Shown here piece after piece: positions 53,373-61,298 of a stretch of DNA of 64,000 bases. Location: positions 310,001 to 374,000 of the forward strand of contig CAWDYI010000020.1 of assembly GCA_963806395.1 (NCBI GenBank). Reading direction: 5' to 3'. Under the pieces are notes generated by a model. That model had not been told where the DNA came from. It searched no databases and saw only the letters and a program-made list of their open reading frames with translations. This DNA comes from DASSUW01 sp963806395 (lineage in GTDB: Bacteria; Actinomycetota; Thermoleophilia; Solirubrobacterales; Solirubrobacteraceae). Position 1 is the stretch's first letter, and every line of letters begins with the position of its first letter. A program made the position numbers and the translations under genes.

Positions 53373-54836
53373 ATGAGCACAATCATCGAAGGGCAGATCG
53401 AGCTCCCATCGACAGCGCGCCTGGCCGGCGGACGCGACCGCGTGGGGCGGGTTGAGGAGACCGGGATCGACTACATCCCGGACGCGGCGCGCGACTCGCG
53501 CCCGGCCAACCTGGCGACCGTGTTCTTCGGTGGGAACCTCGCGTTCTCGGTGATCGTGTTCGGCTGGCTGCCGATCACGTTCGGGCTCGGCTGGTGGAGC
53601 ACCGTCACGGCGAGCGCCGTCGGGCTGGCGATCGGCACGCTCGTCACCGCACCGCTCGCGCTGCTCGGGACGCGGACCGGAACCAACAACACGGTCTCGA
53701 GCGGCGCGCACTTCGGCGTGCGCGGCCGGCTGATCGGCTCCGCTCTCACGCTCGTCTTCGCACTCGCGTACGCCGCGATCGCGGTCTGGACCTCCGGCGA
53801 CGCGCTCGTGGCCTCCGCCCACCGGCTGGTCGGCACGCCGACCGGCGACGGCGCGCTCGCCGTCGGCTACGCCCTGGTCGCCGTCGAGATCGCGGTGATC
53901 GCGCTGTACGGCCACGCGACGGTCGTGGCGCTCCAGAAGATCGTCGTGCCGGTCGTCGGTGTGCTGCTGCTCGCCGGCATCGTGGCGTTCGCCGGGTCGT
54001 TCGACGCCGGCTACGCCGGCGGCGGCTACGTGCTCGGAGGCTTCTGGCCGACGTGGGTGCTCGTGGTGACGATCGCGGCCGCCGGACCGCTGTCGTACGC
54101 GCCGAGCCTCGGCGACTACAGCCGCCGGATCTCGCGCGACCACGGCGACCGCAGGGTGATCGGCGCGGCGGCCGCCGGCATCTTCCTCGGGCTGTTCGCG
54201 ACCACGCTGTTCGGAGCCTTCACGGCATCGACCTTCAGCTCGCTCGGCGACTCCTACGTCCAGGACCTCGTCGCCTTCGCGCCCGCGTGGTACGTGGTGC
54301 CGATCCTCGTGATCGGGCTCGCCGGCGGCGTCGGGCAGGGCGTGCTGAACATGTACGCGTCAGGGCTCGACCTCGAGGCGCTGGCGCCGCGGCTGACCCG
54401 CGTCCACACCACGCTGATCACGTCGATCGTCGCGTTCGTCCTCCTGTACGTCGGCACCTTCGCGTTCGACGCCGTGGACTCGATCACCGCGATGACGCTC
54501 GTCCTCAACGGGCTGGCGGCGCCGTGGGTGATCGTGAACCTGCTCGGCCTGCTCGTCGCGCGCCGCCGGCAGTACGACCCGCACGACCTGCAGGTGTTCA
54601 ACCAGGGCCGCCGCGGCGGGCGGTACTGGTTCGCCGGCGGCTGGAACCCGCGTGCGGTCGGCGCGTGGGCCGCCGGGTCCGTGTTCGGCCTGCTGGCCGT
54701 CGAGACCGAGCTCTACACCGGCCCGCTCGCCCATGTGGGGGGCGGGATCGACCTCAGCCTCGCCGGCTCCGCGCTCGTGGCCGGCATCACCTACCTCACC
54801 GCACTGGCCGTCTGGCCCGAAGGAGACCTCTCATGA
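53373..54836 (+). CDS. NCS1-family purine/cytosine-type permease
   Basis: A 487-residue, 12-helix NCS1 transporter. PANLATVFFGGNLAFSVIVF, WWSTVTASAVGLAIGTLVTA, TRTGTNNTVSSGAHFGVRG and PLSYAPSLGDYSRRI are family features. Its stop overlaps the second agmatinase gene (ATGA), so the imported compound is probably the ureohydrolase substrate, for example a guanidino compound (inference). Classic NCS1 substrates are cytosine, allantoin and hydantoins. Confidence 0.87.
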   Translation: MSTIIEGQIELPSTARLAGGRDRVGRVEETGIDYIPDAARDSRPANLATVFFGGNLAFSVIVFGWLPITFGLGWWSTVTASAVGLAIGTLVTAPLALLGTRTGTNNTVSSGAHFGVRGRLIGSALTLVFALAYAAIAVWTSGDALVASAHRLVGTPTGDGALAVGYALVAVEIAVIALYGHATVVALQKIVVPVVGVLLLAGIVAFAGSFDAGYAGGGYVLGGFWPTWVLVVTIAAAGPLSYAPSLGDYSRRISRDHGDRRVIGAAAAGIFLGLFATTLFGAFTASTFSSLGDSYVQDLVAFAPAWYVVPILVIGLAGGVGQGVLNMYASGLDLEALAPRLTRVHTTLITSIVAFVLLYVGTFAFDAVDSITAMTLVLNGLAAPWVIVNLLGLLVARRRQYDPHDLQVFNQGRRGGRYWFAGGWNPRAVGAWAAGSVFGLLAVETELYTGPLAHVGGGIDLSLAGSALVAGITYLTALAVWPEGDLS

Positions 54837-55828
54837 TCGACCCGATGAACCGCTGGGCCGCCTACGGCGAGAAGCCCGACTACGCCGGCCTGTTGTCGTT
54901 CGCCGGCCTGCCGTACACCGAGGATCCGGCCGAGCTCGAGGGCGCGGACGCCGTGATCGTCGGCGCGCCGATGGACGATCTGACGTGCGACGCGCCGGGC
55001 ACGCGCTTCGGTCCGCGGGCGATCCGCAGCGCGAGCTGCGCCACCGGCAAGCACCTCGAGGCCGGCGTCGACGGCCTGCGCGGCGACCTGCGCGTGATCG
55101 ACTTCGGCGACGCGCCGGTCCTGCCCGCCGACCCGGTCCGCTCGCACCAGGCGATCGAGGACACGGTCGGCGCCGTGCTCGGCGCCGGGGCGATCCCCGT
55201 CGTGCTCGGCGGCGACCACTCGATCACGGAGCCCACGATCCGGGCCCTCGCCGCCGTCCACGGCCCGATCGGGCTCGTGCACTTCGACACCCACACCGAC
55301 ACCGGGCGCGAGGTCTTCGGCGCCGAGCTCTCGCACGGCACGCCGATGTACCGGCTCGTCGAGTCCGGCCACGTCGATCCTGCGCGCTACGTCCAGATCG
55401 GCCTGCGCGGCTACTGGCCCGGCGAGGAGGAGTTCGCGTGGCAGCGCCGCCACGGCATCGTCTCGCACTTCATGCACGACGTCCGCGAGCGCGGCATCCG
55501 CGCCGTCGTCGCCGACACGATCGGCTCGGTCGGCGACGGCCCGGTGTTCCTGACCGTCGACATCGACGTGCTCGACCCGGCCTTCGCGCCCGGCATCGGA
55601 ACGCCCGAGCCCGGTGGCATGACGTCCGCCGACCTCCTGCAGGCGTGCCGCGAGATCGCCTCGAGCGTCGAGCTCGTGGGCGCCGACGTGGTCGAGGTGC
55701 TCCCGGACCGCATCGGCTCCCGCGACATCACCGCGCTGGTGGCCGAGCGGATCGTGCGCGAGATCCTCACCGGGGTCGCGCTGCAGGCGCCGGCGGTCGC
55801 CCGCCGGCGCCTGCTCGTCAGCGGCTAG
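54833..55828 (+). CDS. Agmatinase-family ureohydrolase 2
   Basis: A 331-residue Mn2+ ureohydrolase paralogous to the one at 37549. Metal motifs GGDHS, DTHTD and DIDVLDP are intact. Long shared stretches include GEKPDYAGLL and QIGLRGYWPGE. It differs from copy 1 by a C-terminal tail LQAPAVARRRLLVSG. The last 43 bases of the coding region and stop flank are duplicated downstream at 56213-56255. Coupled to NCS1, it may act on agmatine, guanidinobutyrate or another guanidine. Confidence 0.85.
   Translation: MIDPMNRWAAYGEKPDYAGLLSFAGLPYTEDPAELEGADAVIVGAPMDDLTCDAPGTRFGPRAIRSASCATGKHLEAGVDGLRGDLRVIDFGDAPVLPADPVRSHQAIEDTVGAVLGAGAIPVVLGGDHSITEPTIRALAAVHGPIGLVHFDTHTDTGREVFGAELSHGTPMYRLVESGHVDPARYVQIGLRGYWPGEEEFAWQRRHGIVSHFMHDVRERGIRAVVADTIGSVGDGPVFLTVDIDVLDPAFAPGIGTPEPGGMTSADLLQACREIASSVELVGADVVEVLPDRIGSRDITALVAERIVREILTGVALQAPAVARRRLLVSG
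55783..55825. repeat. Direct repeat, left copy (end of agmatinase 2 gene)
   Basis: A 43-bp segment ending four bases short of the gene end (GCAGGCGCCGGCGG at its start, TCAGCGGC at its end). It recurs at 56213-56255 with one C-to-T difference, so that repeat copy C is framed by it. Confidence 0.85.
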
Positions 55829-55832
55829 GCGG

Positions 55833-56207
55833 CGCCGGCGAACGTCAACGTCAACTGCGCTGGGTGGGGAAGTGGCGGCCGTCGGGCGTGGTGAGGGTGC
55901 ATGCGCTTCGCCCATGTCGCGCGGTCGGACGCGGCGCGATGGGAGGAGCGCATGACATGCATGCGTAAGTCCCATCTCGCGCGGGAGATCACCGCGAGAT
56001 GGGCGAAGCGCATGGGGGAGGGTCGATAAGTCCCCATTGGTGTGATCGCGCGCGGCGAGTGGGACGAAACCCACACCAGAGGACGGGAAAGTCACAACGC
56101 GCGAGCCCGGACGCGCCGAATGTGACGAAACCCACGCTGGCGCGCACGCGGCGCGGCTAACGAAGCCCAGCCGCTTCCCCACCCAGCGCGGTTGACGTTC
56201 CCGGCGG
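55833..56207. repeat. Structured intergenic repeat, copy C (variant)
   Basis: 375 bp. The ends are inverse and longer than in copies A and B. The left CGCCGGCGAACGTCAAC (with a GTCAAC stutter) continues TGCGCTGGGTGGGGAAG, and the right end reads CTTCCCCACCCAGCGCGGTT then GACGTTCCCGGCGG. The interior differs. Hairpins at about 55901-55953 and 55961-56013 (CCCATCTCGCG with CGCGAGATGGG), 56038-56078 (TGGTGTG with CACACCA) and 56091-56126 replace the GGGTGTGGC hairpins. Same element class with exchanged modules. Confidence 0.75.
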
Positions 56208-56212
56208 CTGAC

Positions 56213-56255
56213 GCAGGCGCCGGCGGTCGTCCGCCGGCGCCTGCTCGTCAGCGGC
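56213..56255. repeat. Direct repeat, right copy
   Basis: Matches 42 of 43 bases of 55783-55825. It begins five bases after the end of repeat copy C and carries no gene of its own. Confidence 0.85.
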
Positions 56256-56302
56256 GATGGCGACGAGCGGGTGACCCGTATCGCGCGTCGAACACTCACG
56301 GC

Positions 56303-56551
56303 ATGACGGCCTACGTCTACCTGCTGTGGTGCGGTCCGCGCCGGGCGCTCTACTGCGGCTGGACGACCGACGTCGAGCGCCGGCTCGCCGCGCACCGGGC
56401 GGGAAAGGGCGCGAAGTACACGCGCTCGCGGCCGCCGATCGAGCTGGCAGCGGTGATCGCGCTGCCGAGCGCGGCGGCCGCGAGGCGCGAGGAGGCGCGG
56501 ATCAAGCGCCTCTCGCGCGCGGACAAGCTGGCGCTCGTAGCCGCCGGCTAG
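56303..56551 (+). CDS. GIY-YIG nuclease-family protein (YhbQ/UPF0213 type)
   Basis: An 82-residue single GIY-YIG domain: YVYLLWC for GIY, YCGWTTDVERRLAAHRAGKG for the YIG strand and catalytic Arg helix, and AKYTRSRPP. YhbQ-like proteins are small nucleases linked to DNA repair in some bacteria. Its TAG stop lies inside the 6-bp target of the adjacent insertion sequence. The ATG at 56303 fits family length. Confidence 0.87.
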   Translation: MTAYVYLLWCGPRRALYCGWTTDVERRLAAHRAGKGAKYTRSRPPIELAAVIALPSAAAARREEARIKRLSRADKLALVAAG

Positions 56552-56552
56552 A
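56547..56552. repeat. Target-site duplication, left (GCTAGA)
   Basis: GCTAGA borders the left end of the IS481-family element, and the identical six bases border its right end at 58924. It matches the NCTAGN target reported for Bordetella IS481. Confidence 0.85.
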
Positions 56553-56633
56553 TGTGGTTCCTGGGAGGTTGTTCATCCGGGCCTCCTTGGAGGCTGGGTG
56601 GTGCTGAAGCCCCCAGTCCAAGGAGGACACCGG

Positions 56634-56943
56634 ATGAGGTTGCACGCTAACGCGGCGTTGTCATTGAGACAGCGTGAGCGGATGGTGTCGCGGGTGCTCG
56701 AGCAGGGCTGGCCGATCGCGCGGGCTGCTGAGGCGGCAGAGGTCAGTAGCCGGACGGGTTCGAAGTGGGTCGCGCGCTACCGATCTGAAGGGCCGCGTGG
56801 CCTTGCTGATCGGTCGTCGGCGCCGAAGCGGGTGGCCAATCGGACCGATGAGCGCACGGTTGAGGTGATTGTTGCGTTGCGGCGGTTACGGCTGAGCGGT
56901 CCGGAGATCGCGGAACTGCTGCACCGGCCGCTGTCGACGGGGT
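56634..56943 (+). pseudogene. IS481-family transposase, N-terminal fragment
   Basis: About 103 codons after AAGGAGG. The helix-turn-helix region LRQRERMVSRVLEQGW, ARAAEAAEVSSRTGSKWVAR and LRLSGPEIAELLHRPLSTGS is intact. Then the reading enters the inserted IS256 end and stops after a few codons. The DDE half is separated downstream. Confidence 0.85.
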
Positions 56944-58351
56944 CTGTCCGATGTTCTGTGTGAGGTCCGGGGTGACCGACGCGGCCTTTGGGGCCGGGAA
57001 AGCCATCCATGACCAACCAGAAGATCAAGTCGAGAGAGGGTGAGCCGTCTCGCCCCGTGGTTGTTGAGAGTGCCGGTGAGGAGGTCGCCGACCGGCTCGC
57101 CGGGTTGCTGCCCGCGGATGCGCTCCAGGACGCGCTTGAGGGTTTACGGCCGGAGGAGATCACCGGGCCCGGCGGGTTGATGACGCAGCTCGCGGGCCGG
57201 GTGCTCGAAACGGCGCTGGGCGCCGAGCTGACCGAGCACCTGGGCTATCCGCCGGGTCAGGCGCCGCCGGGCGGCGCGGGCAACACCCGTGACGGCTCGA
57301 CCCCGAAACGGGTGCACACCGAGCTCGGAACGGTCGAGATCAAGACGCCGCGGGACCGCAAGGGCGGCTTTGAACCGCAGCTGGTCGGCAAGCGCCAGAC
57401 CCGGCTGGCGGGCCTGGATGACCGGGTGCTCGGGCTCTACGCCGGCGGCATGTCGGTGCGCGACATCGCGCGGCATTTGAGCGAGCTCTACGGCACCGAG
57501 ATCGGCCGCGACACGATCAGCCGCGTCACCGACGCGGTGCTCGAGGACATCGCCGCGTGGCGCACCCGGCCGCTCGCCGCGCTCTACCCGATCGTCTACT
57601 TCGACTGCCTGATGGTCCGCGTCCGCGAGGACCGCTCGGTGTCCTCCAGGGCGTGCTATCTGGCGATCGGGACCACGCTCGACGGCGACCGCGAGGTGCT
57701 CGGGATCTGGTGGCAGGAGACCGAGGGCGCCAAGTTCTGGCTGGCGGTCCTCAACGACCTGCACCAGCGCGGCGTCGAGGACGTGCTGATCGCCTGCGTC
57801 GACGGCCTCACCGGCTTCCCGGACGCGATCGCCGCCGTCTTCCCGCAAGCGTGGGTGCAGACCTGCATCGTCCACCAGATCCGCAACAGCATGCGCTGGG
57901 TCTCCTACAACGACCGCAAGAAGGTCGCCGCCGACCTGCGGCCCGTCTACGCCGCCGTCAACGACGAAGCGGCCGCAGAGCAGTTGGCCGCGTTCGACGC
58001 CAAGTGGGGCGCGCGCTACCCGATGATCGCCGAGTCCTGGCGCACGCGCTGGGACTACATCATCCCGTTCCTGGCTCTGCCCGCGGACCTGCGCCGGATC
58101 GTCTACACCACCAACAGCATCGAGAACCTCAACCGCCAGATCCGCAAAGCGATCAAGACCCGCGGCCACTTCCCCGACGAGCAGGCCGCGACCAAGCTGA
58201 TCTACCTCGCGATCCTCCGCGCCCACACCGCCTGGAAGACCCCCTACCGCTGGACCAGCGCACTACGAGCCCTCAAAATCCACTTCGGAGACCGACTCCC
58301 CGACTGACATGACCACAGTCGCCTCGGCCTCACACACAGAACGTCGGACAG
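56944..58351. mobile_element. IS256-family insertion sequence inside the IS481 element
   Basis: About 1408 bp. The left end CTGTCCGATGTTCTGTGTG is matched by the inverted right end CTGTCCGACGTTCTGTGTG, differing at one base and by a TG indel after it. The transposase is intact. No 8-9 bp target duplication flanks it (GACGGGGT on the left, TCTCGATC on the right), which fits a deletion next to the insertion. Confidence 0.85.
57009..58307 (+). CDS. IS256-family (mutator-type) transposase
   Basis: 432 residues, full length. MTQLAGRVLETALGAELTEH, then IKTPRDRKGGFEPQLV, GMSVRDIARHLSELYG. DDE residues lie in PIVYFDCLMVRVRED, VLIACVDGLTGFPDAI and YTTNSIENLNRQIRKA, and VQTCIVHQIRNSMRWVSY is the family signature. 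Probably active, moving this element. The ATG at 57009 is 65 bases inside the left end. Confidence 0.93.
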   Translation: MTNQKIKSREGEPSRPVVVESAGEEVADRLAGLLPADALQDALEGLRPEEITGPGGLMTQLAGRVLETALGAELTEHLGYPPGQAPPGGAGNTRDGSTPKRVHTELGTVEIKTPRDRKGGFEPQLVGKRQTRLAGLDDRVLGLYAGGMSVRDIARHLSELYGTEIGRDTISRVTDAVLEDIAAWRTRPLAALYPIVYFDCLMVRVREDRSVSSRACYLAIGTTLDGDREVLGIWWQETEGAKFWLAVLNDLHQRGVEDVLIACVDGLTGFPDAIAAVFPQAWVQTCIVHQIRNSMRWVSYNDRKKVAADLRPVYAAVNDEAAAEQLAAFDAKWGARYPMIAESWRTRWDYIIPFLALPADLRRIVYTTNSIENLNRQIRKAIKTRGHFPDEQAATKLIYLAILRAHTAWKTPYRWTSALRALKIHFGDRLPD

Positions 58352-58902
58352 TCTCGATCCACATCGACATCAAGAAACTCGGCCGCATCCAGGGCGGCGC
58401 CGGCAAGCGCATCTGGGGCGGCCACGGCCACTACCAGCCGACATTCACAGACCGCGAGGGCAAGCGCCGCGCGACAGTCGGCTGGGAGTTCGTCCACATC
58501 GCCATCGATGACGCCACGCGCCTGGCCTACGCCGAAGTCCTCACCGGCGAGAAGGCGGTCACCGCGATCGCGTTCTTGCGTCGCGCAGTCGCGTTCTACC
58601 GCCGCCACGGCATCACCGTCGAACGCGTCCTGACCGACAACGGCTCGCCCTACCGCTCCAGCGTCCACGCGATCGCCTGCCGCAACCTGCACGTCCGTCA
58701 CCTGCGCACCCGGCCGCGACGACCCCAGACCAACGGCAAGGCCGAACGCTTCATCCGCACCATGCTCACCGGCTGGGCTTACAGCGGCGCCGTCTACGGC
58801 TCAAGCCAAGAACGCACCGCTGCCCTTGACGGCTGGCTCTACCACTACACCATCACCGACCACACCAAGCCATCGGGCGACACCCACCCATCACCCGACT
58901 GA
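58352..58902 (+). pseudogene. IS481-family transposase, C-terminal fragment
   Basis: About 183 codons: IHIDIKKLGRIQGGAGKR, VHIAIDDATRLAYAEVL, LTDNGSPYRS and QTNGKAERFIRTM give the rve/DDE core. The frame is open back into the IS256 end but lacks the N-terminal half and a linker of about 40 residues normally present before HIDIKKL. Confidence 0.85.
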
Positions 58903-58923
58903 ACAACCTGCTTGGGAACTACA

Positions 58924-58929
58924 GCTAGA
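58924..58929. repeat. Target-site duplication, right (GCTAGA)
   Basis: The second GCTAGA. On the minus strand it supplies the TAG stop of the cupin gene, mirroring the GIY-YIG stop on the left. Confidence 0.85.
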
Positions 58930-59283
58930 TCTCGCGCTCGGAGGCGGTGAGTACCCCGCCGGCGTCGCCGGTGTTGACCGTGCCGCGTGGCTCGATCAGC
59001 AGCACGTGCGCTTCCTCGTCGGCCGCGGGCAGTGCTCGACCCCGCGCGGGACGACGAACATCTCGCCCTCGGCGAGCTCGACGTCGCGATCGCGCAGCTG
59101 GATCGTCAGGTGGCCGCGAAGGACGAGGAAGAAGTCGTCGGTGTCGTCGTGCTTGTGCCAGACGAACTCGCCTCTGACCTTCACGACCACCAGCTTGTAG
59201 TCGTTCATGTAGCCGACGATCCCGGGGCTGTACAGCTCACCGAGCAGTGCGATCTTCTCTGCGAGGTTGACCTTGTCGTCCAT
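58925..59283 (-). pseudogene. Cupin-domain protein with a frameshift
   Basis: About 119 codons of a small cupin. VWHKHDDTDDFFLVLRG gives the HxH and acidic metal residues, and FVVPRGVEHCPR the last His. One base appears missing near 59021-59030. On one side VEHCPR runs to an early stop, while the shifted frame continues DEEAHVLLIEPRGTVNTGD to TAG. Likely a mannose-6-phosphate-isomerase-like cupin of unknown substrate. Could be intact with a sequence error. Confidence 0.72.
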
Positions 59284-59336
59284 CTCGCACAGTCTGCCGG
59301 ACGGCAGCTGGATCGAGCCGACTTCTGAAACGGGCT

Positions 59337-59492
59337 CTAAGCGGCGAGCGCCGGCTGGCGGCGACCCGCGAGGAAGCCCCAGAGCCTGCGGTTGCGGCGG
59401 GATGAGGCGACGATGCGGGATCGGCGCCACTCGGCGAGCGTGAGCCCCTTGGGGGCCTCGGTCTCGATGTAGTTCATGACGTGATCGGGCAT
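59337..59492 (-). CDS. Small hypothetical protein, 51 residues
   Basis: MPDHVMNYIETEAPKGLTLA at the start, then an Arg-rich end (WRRSRIVASSRRNRRLWGFL). The start region resembles short acidic-to-basic actinobacterial peptides, but I know no family. It lies between the cupin gene and a frameshifted gene and has no clear ribosome site. Confidence 0.45.
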   Translation of the reverse strand: MPDHVMNYIETEAPKGLTLAEWRRSRIVASSRRNRRLWGFLAGRRQPALAA

Positions 59493-61298
59493 ACGAGTAA
59501 TTTCGCACGAAGGGGTCGCCGCGGCAGCCGTGCGAACCCCCCAGTCGCCCGCGGGGTGCCAGGCGTCCCGGGGTGGGGGAAACCGCACGGCCAGTCGCCC
59601 TGCATGACGTCGTCGAACACGAGGCCGGGTGAGCGCAGCGGGCGGCCGGCGCGCTTGCGCCGGCCGACCCACAGCACGACGCCGCCATCGGCCGTCGCGG
59701 GCGATCTGCCATGAGCGGGTGACGCGGGCGCCCGTGGCCGGGATCTCGTCGTCGTGGATAAGCAGCGTGCGGCCGGGCTCGAGGATCTGGCCGATGCGCG
59801 CCGCGTGGTCTTCGCCCCGTCCTCGTCCGCCGCGGTCGCGAGCCGCCCCCGCTGCAGATACAGCCCCCCGTCGCCGTCGTGCACCGGGACGAGCGGGACG
59901 AGGTGCTCGGGCACCGGCGTCGCCGAGCCGGTAGAGCCAGCGCGTCGGGCGCCGGCTCGGGCGGCGGCTGGAGCGGCCGCCCGGGCGCGGGCCGCGCGGT
60001 CGATCACGCGCGCCCGCGGCGCTCTCGACCCGCAGCTCGGCCGCCCAGCCGAGGTTCGCCGCCTCGTCGCGCAGCAGCGCGACCTCCTCCACGGGCGGGC
60101 TCTCGGTGACGCCCGGCAGCGCCGGCGGCAGCAGGAGCCACGGGCAGGTGCGGTCGGCGAGTGTCGTGGAGTCGGCCGAGGCGTCGCCCGTCAGCTCGAA
60201 GAAGCGCCACTGCGGCCGGGCCCGTCGAGCTCCGCGCAGGAGCGGATCCGGTGCGTGTCCCCGAACGTGTCGAGCACCGCACCGGCTCGGCCCGCGGCGA
60301 TCACGCCGGCGGGGAGCCGGCACGGGACCAGGAACCAGTCGTCGCCGAACAGCAGCCCGTGGCAGGCGACGGCCGCGCGCGCCAGGTCCTCCGGCGCGGC
60401 CTGAGGTCCCCGAACCAGACCGCGCCGTTCTCCATCTGCCACCAGCGCGACGCGGCCTGGCCGGCGAAGCGCGCCGGGGTCGGGACGCACCCGCACGTCG
60501 TGGGTCCGCAGCGCGCCGCGCGCGCCCATGTCGGGCGCGCCGCGCGCGCGGTCGAAGCGCGTACCAGTCGAGGTGCCCGCCCGTGTACTCGCGCGCGTCG
60601 AGCTGCACCTCGCCTCGGCCGCGACGCCCGCCGCGATCTGGAAGCGGTACTCCATGCGCCGCGGATCCCAGGCGCGCGCGCCGCCGGCCGGCTCGCTGAA
60701 GAGAGCGCCGTACCACGGCGCCCAGGCGCGAGCGCCGCGGCCGCCGCCGGCGGCTCCGGCCCCGGGGAGCGCGTTCAGCACCCCGCCGCCGGCGCTCAGC
60801 GCCGCGTGCAGCGCGCGCGCGTCGAACGAGCCGCGGCGGGCGAGCAGCGCGAGCTGGGCGCGGCCGACCGGATCGAGCCCGTCGTCGGGCGCGAGCGCGA
60901 GCGGGAACGCCTTGCGGATGCGCCGCGGCAGGCTCGCCGGCGCGCCCGCCGCCGTCGAGCGCGCGCCAGAGCTGCAGTCCCGCATCGGCGGCGAGGCGGA
61001 CGGCGGCCGGGCCGGTCGCGGACCGGCTCGCGCTCGACGGCGGTCTCGAGCGGCAGCCCGGCCTCGCCGCGCTCGATGGCCGGTCCGCCGGCGGTCGGCG
61101 CGCCCGGCCGCACGCGCGTGATCGGCGCGTGCTCGAGCGTAGGCCTCGACGAGCATCGGGCTGGCGGCGTCCTCGCCGGTGAACTCGCCGACCTGCCACT
61201 GGCGGCCGAGCAGCCACAGCGGGTCGGCGATCCGCGCCTCCTCGCCCTCGTGGAGCTCGGCGCCGACGGTCGACGGACTCGAGCCGCTGCCAGCTCAT
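59474..61298 (-). pseudogene. Large unknown protein gene broken by many frameshifts
   Basis: About 600 codons. It starts at ATG 61298, overlapping the upstream stop (ATGA), with MSWQRLESV. Coding pieces appear in alternating frames: ADPLWLLGRQWQVGEF, DGLDPVGRAQLALLARRGSF, AREYTGGHLDWYA, CHGLLFGDDWFLVPCRLPAG, GRTLLIHDDEIPATGARV and FDDVMQGDW. Breaks occur roughly every 60-200 bases (for example near 61270, 61135, 61015 and 60950). The 3' end is uncertain. The peptides look well conserved in composition, so recent decay or base-calling error is likely. No function assigned. Confidence 0.5.

Larger units (their letters stand above)
56553..58923. mobile_element. IS481-family insertion sequence, interrupted
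   Basis: Left end TGTGGTTCCTGGGAGGTTGT and inverted right end TGTAGTTCCCAAGCAGGTTG share most of about 28 positions, including GGTTGTTCA. The element carries a split IS481 transposase and is broken by an IS256-family element at 56944-58351. About 960 bases of the IS481 copy remain, so roughly 100-150 bases appear lost at the junction. Confidence 0.87.

Noticed and set aside
56936..58359. An 8-bp target duplication for the IS256 element
   Set aside because: Flanking bases GACGGGGT and TCTCGATC do not match, and only GTC is shared if the ends are shifted.
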